Assembly: GCA_021234155.1 (NCBI GenBank)
Contig: JAJEKV010000027.1
Span: forward strand, 5,702,623 to 5,766,622
Length of the DNA: 64,000 nucleotides
Reading direction: 5' to 3'
Source: Isoetes taiwanensis
Taxonomy: Eukaryota; Streptophyta; Lycopodiopsida; Isoetales; Isoetaceae
Position numbers and translations under genes: made by a program. Below, one piece after another: positions 23,295 to 32,579 of the stretch. How positions within the stretch are numbered: position 1 is the stretch's first letter; every line of letters begins with the position of its first letter. Under the pieces are notes generated by a model. That model was given only the letters and a program-made list of their open reading frames with translations. It did no database searches and was not told the DNA's origin.

Positions 23295-24149
23295 TTAGCT
23301 CGATGCAAGAGCATAGCATCGGCATTGTGGATGAGAGCTTACGCTTCTTGGCGGTAATTGATGCTCCTGTGACCCAAGAACCTCATCTTGGTCAATCTCC
23401 ATGTGCTGCTGGTCTGCTTCCATGTGTTCTACGCCCACGTATTCAAACTGATGTTCGCCTGTCAAGAAAGGCATGTACCCATCAAGCTTCTCATTAAGTG
23501 CACTCAATTTTTGAAAAGTGGGCTCTAGGGCTTCTATACCTTTTTCCGTCTCTTCAAGCAAGCGCTTTGTTTCTTGCATTCTCTCTTCGTAGGACTTAGC
23601 ATCGAGGTTTTCCAAAATGGAATCCAACTTTGATAGATCTGTGTTTTGGGTGATACTGATGTCGGGTTGAGCTGGATCAGGCTCAACCCTCTCTGCTTTC
23701 GGCTCTTCCTCAAACCCATCGGCACTTGGATTGGCCATTTTATCAAGCGTTTCAAAGAACGCCCTCAGGAAACGGCACACTTTACCTGAACTTTCGAAAG
23801 CCACGCTCTTTTTGCCTTGCATAAGAGCAACACGAAGCCGCCCCGGTAAAAAAGAAATCGAACACAACCATCGGTCGGCACCGGTTTGTTCAACAATATG
23901 GTAGGCATAGGAGGTTTTCAGGTGGCATTTCAATACAAGATCTCCTTCCATTGCCGCCCATTTGAATCTTGGTTTTGCTGTAAAAAGAGTCTGATATTTC
24001 TTTTTTATCTTCTCGTCGGCATCCTCATTACCTGTTAGCGGCATTGGAGGCAATGGTGTTGACTTAGGAGCCTTGCCGTGTGGAGATAGGTGAAGCTCCA
24101 ACTCTGGTTGCACAGGTGTTACACGAACATCACTCCTGTTAATGCACAT
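23295..24149 (-). CDS. Unrecognised 284-residue open reading frame in a transposon-like block
   Basis: One uninterrupted frame with strongly coding-like composition. The N-terminal half has a compact basic/aromatic region (ending LFTAKPRFKWAAMEGDLVLK, with SISFLPGRLRVAL further on). The centre is acidic and proline-rich. A predicted coiled coil follows (RMQETKRLLEETEKGIEAL). It starts at ATG 24149. The frame ends in a low-complexity stretch, and an intron or frameshift upstream is possible because further minus-strand coding-like DNA follows at 24.5-27.5 kb. I know no family for it. Its neighbours and the split ORF at 25.6-27.5 kb point to a repetitive or transposon-derived gene. Confidence 0.45.
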   Translation of the reverse strand: MCINRSDVRVTPVQPELELHLSPHGKAPKSTPLPPMPLTGNEDADEKIKKKYQTLFTAKPRFKWAAMEGDLVLKCHLKTSYAYHIVEQTGADRWLCSISFLPGRLRVALMQGKKSVAFESSGKVCRFLRAFFETLDKMANPSADGFEEEPKAERVEPDPAQPDISITQNTDLSKLDSILENLDAKSYEERMQETKRLLEETEKGIEALEPTFQKLSALNEKLDGYMPFLTGEHQFEYVGVEHMEADQQHMEIDQDEVLGSQEHQLPPRSVSSHPQCRCYALASS

Positions 24150-25560
24150 ATGACTAATAAAGTAATCGATGTTCTTTCACCCTTCGTTTGCTCTCCCATC
24201 CCGTTTCTTCATAGGAACCTAAAGATAGGTAGCCACCGCCTGAATTTCGACCGCATACAAGCAATTTGGCAAATTCACTGAGCGCATGATAATAACCAAG
24301 TGATAAACTTTGGCAATCGTCATGGTAGCTATCCTTGTAAATAGATCTGTGTATTTCTTGCAATCCCATACCTTGTTCATCCCTCGGATGTCAATAAATA
24401 TCAATGTCGCATTCTCTGACACTTGGGAGGAAGTAGGGATGCCATCCTTTGTCCGCTATGACAATATTTTTCTTTTCCTTTCTTTTTTCTAGCCTCTTCC
24501 GGCTTTAGAATATTCTGATTGGCTCCGAAAGGCTGTAGGTAGGTTACCTAGTGTATGATCCTTGTTATAATTAGCCTTGACGTACTGTGACGGCAGATTA
24601 TCGATATATCCAAGATTCTCTGTTCACCAAATCGGGAAAGCCGAAGCAATTCCTCCCAGCTATCGAAATCCTTTTGCAGTAAATTTGTGGCATAAGAAAA
24701 AATTTCTCGCTTCATAAAAGTGAGGGTTCTGATGTCAGTTGCCCGTTGTTTGCAATCAAATCTCCCGCTATAACCTGACTGCACCTTTAAATACGCCTTG
24801 CCTTCTATAATCTCATCGAAAGTACCGTGACACCCTCGCATTCGACATACCTCGTAGCAACCGGAGCCGTGTCTTGTTAAAGAAGTCTTTGGATGGCTTG
24901 TCCGGAAACTCACCATGGTCGCCACCGAAGTTTACGACTCACCCCACGACCGCAACTTCCATTAACTTCTTGAAAACCTTTTCATCCATAAAATGAATTG
25001 TTTTTCATCCTTAAGCTCCCGCACTTTCAAGGTGGTCGTTGCAATTTCATGGAAACTCTGCAGAAGCAATTTCAAGGCCATCAAGATCGCGGCCGCTTGA
25101 ACTTGGCGAGTAGAAAACAAATAAATACCTTCCAAGCTGAAGTTTTAGTTGTCCCTATAGGTCCTTGTGGACCATAAGCCTTCAGGCCGATGAAGTTGTT
25201 GCGTTTTTCAATCGGTGGCTCTCAGACACGGTGTTTGCAATTACTGCCGTTGCATTGAATACTCAACTCTATATATTCCTTGTCTCAGAAGATTTCCGTT
25301 GAGCACCCTCGATCGTCTTCTAGCATATACTTTGGCAAATTTCGTTCTTTGCTTTCGAACTCACTTCGACGGCAATAGAACAAAGGAGTTTGCAAAATGC
25401 AGAAAAATCGTGGTTGCCGAAATAATATAAAATTTCTTGCCCTTCAAATCTTCGGATTGCTCCATGTCACCCTCTTCACGAAAGATAGACAACCGTCAGG
25501 TCAAATCTACATAACGAGTGTCCAAAAGATAAAGAATTAGTTACCGGTAATAGGGTCAAA
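24150..25560 (-). pseudogene. Frame-broken minus-strand coding remnants, family unknown
   Basis: The clearest piece is 24548-24925 (contains CRMRGCHGTFDEIIEGKAYL and SWEELLRLSRFGEQRILDI). Further up, at about 24,990-25,200, other frames read FHEIATTTLKVRELKDEKQF and NNFIGLKAYGPQGPIG. The coding frame changes repeatedly and stops intervene. These blocks sit between the 284-residue frame and the split ORF, all on the minus strand, so together they probably formed one or two genes. Some changes of frame could be introns, but I could not place convincing borders. Confidence 0.35.
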
Positions 25561-25863
25561 CTAACGACGCCGGCCAGGGGTAAGGACCTCTGTCGGGTAT
25601 GTCTTGAAGCTTTTAACCAGAGTTTGAACATAGTCATTTGACCGCATTCTGTGTGTCAAGTTTGCTGGTGCAGGTTCACAATCAAAAATAGAAATCTTTG
25701 TAAACCAATTAACCCCTAAGGGGTAGAACCTTTTGAACTGTTCAAGCTTCTGAGTGGTTTGCTCTGCCATCTTGCGTTCCTCTTCGGGATTGAACTTCAA
25801 CTCGACTGGAATGGCAGGTGCGTGGTGCCATGGCAATGCTAGTTTAGAGGAAGCATCCGTAAC

Positions 25864-26007
25864 TGTAACGTTCCTAACCGACATGCCCTTAACCAACTGG
25901 GCAAAACCGTCTAGACGTTTATGAGTAGTCGCTTCTACCCATTTATGCCGGTGTCTCGGGAACGCACACCAAGATCTACTCGAGCGGTCTCCCATGGGTC
26001 CGTTACA
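25864..26007 (-). repeat. TRIM LTR copy 1
   Basis: 144 bp, starting TGTAACGTTCC and ending GGTCCGTTACA. Its left edge abuts the target duplication GTAAC. It is the 3' LTR of the first unit when read on the minus strand. Confidence 0.85.
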
Positions 26008-26120
26008 ATCTCTCCCACTAGACTATGCTCGTCCTCGAGCATCACAAACCAAGTCATGACCTACCGTCCAACGGTATTTCGGGTCATACTTGCCCCCATG
26101 GAGACTCGAACTCGAGCCCT

Positions 26121-26134
26121 GCTCTGATACCAAA
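26121..26134 (-). promoter_or_regulatory. TRIM primer-binding site (first unit)
   Basis: On the minus strand this reads TTTGGTATCAGAGC directly after LTR copy 2. It is complementary to the 3' end of initiator tRNA-Met, the usual primer for plant LTR elements. Confidence 0.85.
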
Positions 26135-26278
26135 TGTAACGTTCCTAACCGACATGCCCTTAACCAACTGGGCAAAACCGTCTAGACGTTTATGAGTAGT
26201 CGCTTCTACCCATTTATGCCGGTGTCTCGGGAACGCACACCAAGATCTACTCGAGCGGTCTCCCATGGGTCCGTTACA
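26135..26278 (-). repeat. TRIM LTR copy 2
   Basis: 144 bp, nearly identical to copy 1. On the right it is followed not by a target duplication but by 46 bp of unrelated sequence. Confidence 0.85.
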
Positions 26279-26324
26279 ATTGAGTAAAATAAATATGATG
26301 CTCTTTAAAAGTGTCGTGGTTGGG

Positions 26325-26389
26325 TTATGCCGGTGTCTCGGGAACGCACACCAAGATCTACTCGAGCGGTCTCCCATGGGTCCGTTACA
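26325..26389 (-). repeat. TRIM LTR copy 3, truncated
   Basis: Only about the last 65 bases of the LTR remain (from TTATGCCGGTGTCTCGG to CGTTACA). The join to the 46-bp filler marks a deletion or recombination point. Confidence 0.8.
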
Positions 26390-26502
26390 ATCTCTCCCAC
26401 TAGACTATGCTCGTCCTCGAGCATCACAAACCAAGTCATGACCTACCGTCCAACGGTATTTCGGGTCATACTTGCCCCCATGGAGACTCGAACTCGAGCC
26501 CT

Positions 26503-26516
26503 GCTCTGATACCAAA
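26503..26516 (-). promoter_or_regulatory. TRIM primer-binding site (second unit)
   Basis: Same TTTGGTATCAGAGC motif on the minus strand, directly after LTR copy 4. Confidence 0.85.
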
Positions 26517-26660
26517 TGTAACGTTCCTAACCGACATGCCCTTAGCCAACTGGGCAAAACCGTCTAGACGTTTATGAGTAGTCGATTCTACCCATTTATG
26601 CCGGTGTCTCGGGAACGCACACCAAGATCTACTCGAGCGGTCTCCCATGGGTCCGTTACA
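26517..26660 (-). repeat. TRIM LTR copy 4
   Basis: 144 bp, a full copy with a few substitutions relative to copy 1 (for example CTTAGCC for CTTAACC). Its right edge abuts the second GTAAC target duplication. Confidence 0.85.
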
Positions 26661-27745
26661 GTAACTGAGGGGGGGGTTTGTGAACTGCTGGGCTGCGGGA
26701 TATCTTCAGTAGGTGTCAGATTCCTGAGGCTAATTCTGAAAGGAGGGAACTTTTTTGGAATAAATCCACCAGATGTAGTGCTATCTGGGGCCTTCATAGC
26801 AATAGGAAGAGTAGGGTTAACAATACCGGAGGGGTTTATCGTGGATTGTGGTTCTTGAGCAATTTCTTTTGGTGCTGATGTCTCTCCCAAAGAAGCAATA
26901 GGCTTCACACTCTTTTTCTTGGCCACGGCTCTTAGCCAATTAGTGTCCATCACGGAGGGCATCTTCTCGTCCCGAACTGCTTTCAAGGCACAGCTCGGAG
27001 GCTTCTTGTCTGTAGACAAACCATTTCTGCATGCCGAGAACCCGAGCAATATGTCTCTGTTTCCCTTTATACCTGACAAAGAGAGAGATTCATAGGATGG
27101 CAACAACCAGCCATAACCCTTAGCTGACGTGGGGACGTTTTTCCCTGTGGCTGGCTTGTTCATTTTGCTGGCTGTCATCATAGACGGGTCATAATTGCGC
27201 CATTTCAAAATGTACTCCAGAAACTGCAATGCTTGTGTGTCCTCAATGCTGCATATGATAGCATCTTGCACATTGTTCTTCGTGCCTTCCCACATTGCCA
27301 CCACTATGCCAACTTGTTCAACGTCCTCAGCTTTTTTTCCAGTCCGCAGAAACAGGCACAGGTCCTTTCTGCGGTCACCCTTAATGTGCGGTATAGCCTG
27401 TGCAATCTCAATACACCATTTCCTTTCATTGGAAGGGGTTATAATACGGACTGGCTCGACATCTGGTCCTCGGAAGAGAGCAAGTGCTGTAAACAAAAGC
27501 CTGTGGTGAGTGCCTGGTAGGCTGCATAATGTGGTGCAAGGAAAAGGTAGAAACTACTGTAGAGAAACGCGACCGCGATCCTGCCGAGCAGCTAAAATAG
27601 AACTCCACACTATCGCGGCCGCGACGTTGTGTAGCACTTAAGCACGGCAAGAAAACATCGCGGTCGCGAACCTAATGACGTACTACACTAGTACTCATGA
27701 AACATATAAAGAAAGAAAATCTATACTCAAAGCCGCGGGCGGCTT

Positions 27746-27985
27746 GATCTTGTTGAGCGACTACACTTATGAAGAACGCCGCCTAGAAATTACAAAACCT
27801 ATCAAGCAAGACCGCGTCGCTGATCTTGTTGAGCAGCTACACTTATGAAGAACGCCGCCTAGAAATTACAAAACCTATCAAGCAAGACCGCGCCGCGATC
27901 TTGCCGAAAGCAGCCTATACTTATGAAAACAATAGAAGTTTCGATAGGCAAGATCGCGTCCGCTGATCTTGCTGAGCTGAAATGT
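27746..27985. repeat. Tandem repeat, about 76-bp unit, three copies plus a partial
   Basis: Units start with GATCTTG at 27746, 27822, 27897 and 27965. The first two are nearly identical (ACACTTATGAAGAACGCCGC inside) and the third is diverged. Each unit ends in an ACCGCG- or ATCGCG-type CpG word. Confidence 0.9.
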
Positions 27986-28978
27986 TAGAAAATACCTTCT
28001 TTGAGGGAGTCCTTAGGTGCCATGGGATCGCGGGCCCGGCCGAAGTTCGGAATACGAAGTCTTTTGAGTGGCTCGAGAAGGCGCCGGAGGGCTTAAGGCG
28101 CTTAGGCCGAACTAAATCGCTGGAGTCGAAATTTGTTTTAAAGGTTTGAAGTTTCATTTATAGAACGCTGCCGCTGAAATTAATTGCCCGCCTCATAATT
28201 GCGCGTGAAAAACGCGCGGGCCATAATGGCGCCAGACGCCGGGCTATTAATAATTACCGGCCGGCCGTATTTATTCCCGACATAAATGCGTCGCGCTTAA
28301 TATACCCGTCCGAAAAGGCAAGTAATCCGTAGGAAAGGTCCTTATCCACTTGACGTCCGCGCTCAAATTCGGGCGTAATTTCGACTGACACATTATGCAG
28401 CCATAAATGCCCCAAAAAATCCGGTTTACTGACGGGACAAAGGATCGTAGAATTTGAAATCGAGAACAAACCAACCCGAGAAAGGGAAAAGCCAATTCAA
28501 ATTTCATTGTTTTGTAAGATCTTTGAGGCGCCGAGCCGCTACTTAAGCCGGGCCAAGTTCGGCAAGGATTTGCCGCAGAATTCCGCGATCCATTGAAGGC
28601 GCCGACGAGGGCGCCGATAATCCGCTGGTAATCCGCCACTACACATTGAGAATTCTCGCAACCGCATCAATTCGTGGTTTCGGGCGAGGTAAAAGGCCTA
28701 TTCTCGATGCATATCCCTCATCAAGTGAACTTAACGCCTATGTTGCAATGGATTTTAATTATAACTACAACCTCCGAAGCCCTCGCGACTAACATCACTA
28801 TGTATTGCATGGATTGATAAGATACCTCGATACTTTGTTGCAACTATGTAAAAATAGATGTTCTAAGCAAAACTGCACTCGGTGTGTTTATTATACAATG
28901 TAAACGTGTTTCGTATATGCTTTCTTTCTCCATGTGGATGAAACTAAACACCGCTTTTATGACACTGCAGCTTCTGAC

Positions 28979-29056
28979 GGTACAAGTTGACGTTGACGCC
29001 ACCGGCTACAAGTTGACGTTGACGCCACCGGCTACAAGTTGACGTTGACGCCACCG
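28979..29056. repeat. 26-bp tandem repeat, three copies
   Basis: Three consecutive copies of a unit containing TACAAGTTGACGTTGACGCC, the second and third (29005-29030, 29031-29056) identical. It lies in the spacer with the CpG palindromes. Confidence 0.95.
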
Positions 29057-29436
29057 TATTCTGTGAGGTATGAGTAATGCTTTATTCTCAGAAGTCGATT
29101 CAGATAACTTTGGTGCTCCACGAGATCGCTGGTCGCTGATACCTTCAACCGTCTACACTTGCTATTGACCAATGAACTCCCAGCTATCGACAACTTTGAG
29201 TTGAAACCACTAGCTAGCCTCGAAATGTGATTTGCACGAGTTCTTATCGAAACAGCTAGTGTGAATGCTTGCAAAAGCGCCGACCCGCGTTCTTACCCAT
29301 GCTCGATAAGATCGCGGTGGCGATAGTCCCGAGCATTTTTTATTTTTCAGTTCCTATTTTTTGTAGTGGTTTGTGATCACAGTGCTTTCTGCTTACGAGG
29401 ATCGCGGCCGCGCTATTCACGACCTCTTGTTTGCAG

Positions 29437-29731
29437 GATGGCTGATGTAATTCCGCTGTATCTGCTGGGGAAAAAGGTGGCAGAAGGAAGAGTCCACAAT
29501 TTCGGGCGCCATCACAATTCGACTGTCCCGGAGGGTATGGTTGTCGTTTCAATTGTGAATGTTCTGGATGGACAGTTACCGCTACCAATTCCCGAAATGG
29601 AAATAGAAAAAATGGGTGAAGCTGTGGGGACTTTTGTGTTGTGGTACAAGAAGGACATTGCTGCTCAACTTGATAGAGATGAGGAAGCATGCACCCCACC
29701 AGTCGATAAAACGCATAGACGGGCAGGGTGA
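29437..29731 (+). pseudogene. DUF8039-like domain fragment from a plant transposon gene
   Basis: A T-rich tract and CAG precede ATG 29437. The peptide runs GKKVAEGRVHNF ... VPEGMVVVSIVNVLDG ... LPLPIPEMEIEKMGEAVGTF. The pattern 'x-x-GRV ... V-x-V-x-V ... LP-x-P ... E/ALG-x-AV-x-SF-x-W' is the small DUF8039 domain commonly attached to plant CACTA-type transposon proteins. Frame-broken coding sequence follows to about 30,000 (a frame near 29,800 reads CRYMAYAYGVIVFADPNHAA). No transposase core is attached, so this is a fragment. Confidence 0.45.
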
Positions 29732-30358
29732 CGAGGGAATGAGGGATTAGCCAAGAATGAGACCTAATCATGTGCAAGGGCTTTCTAGAGATGAGTTAGT
29801 TGAGAAGGCGTGCACACTCATGCATGAATGCCGCTACATGGCTTATGCCTATGGTGTTATCGTTTTTGCCGATCCAAACCATGCCGCGGTCCGACGCGGA
29901 AGTAAGGGGAAGGCTCGATAGTCGCTACTATCATGAACATTTTTCCAATGCCGAAAAAAGATCTCTATATCGTTGCCAGCACGTGCGTAAATGCCCCAAA
30001 CTGCATGACCTTGTGAGATGGCCCATAGCCCTCGTGCTTTCGTTGATAACATTCCGGTTTCTACTCTTGTGGTTGCGGTGAAGGAGAAGGAGGATGGAGA
30101 ATGAACCTTACTCCATTAGACCAAATTGGCATCACCAAAAAGAGACCTTACAAAGATGGTCAATCGGAGACCCGTAACACGCCCAAAGACAGAGTAAATG
30201 TGAAAGAAAACTAGTGCCGAGGCTATTCTAGACTTCGTGTCATCATCGTCTTTGCATGAAACGATGTCGTGCAAATTTTACATCCCGTGAGATAGCTTGC
30301 ATGAGAACCTTTTTTTATCGAACATGAAGTCCCTGAGCGCACAACTTTTGCATATAAC

Positions 30359-32579
30359 ATGCTAGATCTTTGCTCTGAAAATGGTGTAGTCCGCAAACTG
30401 ATGTTGAATAACAAACAGGTGTGCGTGAAAGCATGGCATAAAGCCTATGGCATTCCCATTTCCACTTTTTACAAGTGGAAGAAGCTCTTCAATGATGGCC
30501 ACAGAATTGCTGAGCACGGAAATACTGGGTCTAAGAAGCCAAGGTCTCATACTTTGGCCGGGTAATGTCGCGGCTATCTATGTTCATAGATGAAAACGCA
30601 GAGACGACGATGCCACACCGCTTCGAAAATTACGAAAGCGAGGGTAGCGCACAAAATGTTAAGAGGCTACCTTCGCCTTGACTAAGAAGGATATACACCA
30701 AGAAGTAGATATTTCCGTTACAGAGATGACAGGCAAGCATATTTCTCCTTCGTCATTTCTGTCTGCTTGGAAAGAGAATCATTCAGAGGTATCAATAGCT
30801 AAGAGGATAGCATTTTCCAAGTGTAACACCTGTATTGTCATAAAGGAAAAGCTTGCTAAGACCAGAGATCCAAACGAAAGAAGGGTACTTGCAATAGAGA
30901 GGAAATCGCATATGACGGCCCAGATTTCTTGCAGGAGCCTTTACTGGTCCTGGAGAGCTTTGTCGCATAGATCTCCTGAGCACGCTTTAACCATTATACA
31001 TGATAAGATGGATCAGAATAAGACCATGGTCCCTCGTCTAGAGAAGCTAGCAAAGTCTGTATGGAGGGGTGAACGACTGAAGGTCAGTGTTACAGGTGCT
31101 CTCATGCACGGCCATGGTATAGGTGCCTTGGGCCACTTCTCACTGGACCTCTGGCCTGATGATTCTAATTTTCATGTGGGATCCTTGAATCATACCTTGA
31201 AGACACTGGAGAATAAATCTGAGGATAATTGGGGCCATTTGAGAGATCTCGATCGTCCCAAAAAGCGGTGGGGTGCAGCAATTTTAAACACAGATAACCT
31301 CAGGACAAAAATGATGAATGGCAGTAGAAATGATTTTATGCCTCCTATCAAAGGCCCCATGGTAGCAAACAAGTTGCCTAGGAGGCTTTACTTGCAGCTA
31401 GATAATTGCTCAGGTCAGAATAAGAATAGATATCTTTTCTCTTACTTGTCATACTTGGTTTGGTTAGGTGTATTTGATCAAGTGTATGGGATTCCCGATG
31501 GTTGGACACACCCACGATGACATAGATGCCCTATTTGGAAACTACTCTACTCTAATGAGAAGATCGATGCATTGACTATTCCGGAGCTTATGCAACTCTT
31601 CAGGTGAAAGTAGTTCAAAGGCTCCTTCGCCTTTACCTTGTGACAGAGGTTCCTGATTGGAAGGAATTCGTGAAAGGTTTTATCCCTGATAAGAAGGACC
31701 GTTTATGTGGTCACTTGGAACCTCTACTCTTCAAGTTTTGCATGAAGGATGGATGGCCACTAATGTTCTACAAGATGAGGCCAGGGCATAGGGAGTGGCT
31801 CCCCTGAAAAGGGAATCGAGAATGTGGAAGGAGGATGCCCAAGGTTTACCTATGATTCGGAGAGGGTCACCTAAGGTCCCCGCAGCCCATATGGGAGCTT
31901 GAAAGATATAGGTGCATTAAGAGCTTCTATTGCCAAGTACATGATGCATTGGGCAGCTATTTCTAGAGTCGGGCGATAAGTCATGGTCCAACACATATAT
32001 GAATGAAGTTATTGACTTTGGTCCACCTTGTTTGCGAGTGCTTGGTGACGTGCGGCCAGAGAGAGCTCTCATTCAGATTTTCGCCCAAAGACTGTGCAAA
32101 GTGCATTGGAAGAACCCGAAAGAGTGTTTGTGGATGAGCACATTGAAGCATCTCATTACGTTGGGCCTTTCTCGGGTAGACCCAAGAACCCAGTTGAAAT
32201 ATTCGACCCCTACCAAGATGTCAAGAAGGGAATGCTCTTGCTAATCAGACCACATGATAACTGCCCGACATGGATGGGTTTTGCCGAAGAGGACCCAATA
32301 GAGGACCCTAATCTCCCACATTACGAAGAGGTGTTTGTCTCTTGGTTTGAACCTATTGCCAGAAAGGGAACCTCATATGCAATGCAAGATAGGGATTCTT
32401 TGGAGCAAGAATTGAGACCCAATCCTAATGACCCGCCACGCTACCAACCTTTGAAAACAATAGACTATGGTTGGGCCGTAGAGACCAGGCCATTGTCAGT
32501 GGTGATCCCCAGTAGTGTTCGGGCTCAGTTGCAAGAATTAGTGGCTAAAGAAGCTAAGGACGATGATGAGAACTCTTGA
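30359..32579 (+). pseudogene. DUF7869-type transposon protein gene, broken
   Basis: Pieces in order: 30359-30565 has a small helix-turn-helix-like part (GIPISTFYKWKKLF). 30678-31520 has FSKCNTCIVIKEKLAKTRDP, then IIHDKMDQNKT, then QLDNCSGQNKNRYLFSYLSY. Next comes VGHTHDDIDALF in another frame at about 31,500. 31604-31807 has VPDWKEFVKGFI ... GWPLMFYKM. 32094-32579 is an acidic C-terminal part. This is the domain order of DUF7869 proteins; the conserved DKMDQ, LDNC and HTHDDID aspartates look like an RNase-H-type acidic set. At least three frame changes and stops break it. Whether the family is an active transposase is not established to my knowledge. Confidence 0.6.

Larger units (their letters stand above)
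25864..26660 (-). mobile_element. Composite TRIM (miniature LTR retrotransposon), four LTR copies
   Basis: The unit is a 144-bp LTR beginning TGTAACG and ending CGTTACA, plus a 127-bp internal region. Order on the plus strand: LTR 25864-26007, internal 26008-26134, LTR 26135-26278, 46 bp of unrelated DNA, partial LTR from about 26325 to 26389, internal 26390-26516, LTR 26517-26660. The whole is flanked by the 5-bp duplication GTAAC (25859-25863, 26661-26665). Read on the minus strand, each internal region starts with TTTGGTATCAGAGC, the primer-binding site for initiator tRNA-Met, and ends with purine-rich GTGGGAGAGAT. There is no protein; TRIMs move using enzymes of larger elements. It interrupts an older minus-strand ORF. 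Confidence 0.88.
25561..27496 (-). pseudogene. Unrecognised ORF split by a TRIM insertion
   Basis: The part from ATG 27496 down to 26666 contains GDRRKDLCLFLRTGKKAED and AQFLEYILKW-like segments, then a Ser/Pro/Thr-rich linker. The part from 25858 to 25561 continues in the same frame (LALPWHHAPAIPVELKF ... DCEPAPANLTHRMRSNDYVQ ... TYPTEVLTPG). Removing 25864-26660 and one copy of the GTAAC duplication rejoins the frame, giving about 400 codons before a stop at 25561. The stop may mark a lost exon or decay. The second half faintly resembles the start of a ParB-like domain, but I would not assert it. I cannot name the family. Confidence 0.5.
27497..29436. other. GC-rich spacer between divergent gene remnants, with repeated CpG palindromes
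   Basis: No gene is recognised. The motif ATCGCGGTCGCGA, or close variants in either orientation, occurs at about 27,568, 27,612, 27,656, 28,026, 29,310 and 29,399; tandem repeats at 27,746 carry related words (ACCGCGTCGCTGATC). Minus-strand remnants lie to the left and plus-strand remnants to the right, so the spacer holds the 5' sides of both. Such motif clusters occur in the subterminal or promoter regions of large DNA transposons as transposase-binding sites; that role here is inference. Confidence 0.45.

Noticed and set aside
26008-26134. Possible CRISPR-like array, because of equal repeats with equal-length spacers
   Set aside because: The repeats are LTRs of 144 bp with TG..CA ends, a primer-binding site and a target duplication; the 'spacers' are identical internal regions. 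No CRISPR occurs in plants.
25921-26648. Repeated short frames with a DRSSRSWCAFPRHRH-like peptide and their plus-strand partners
   Set aside because: They are translations of the TRIM LTR; repetition of the peptide reflects repeated DNA, not a protein family.
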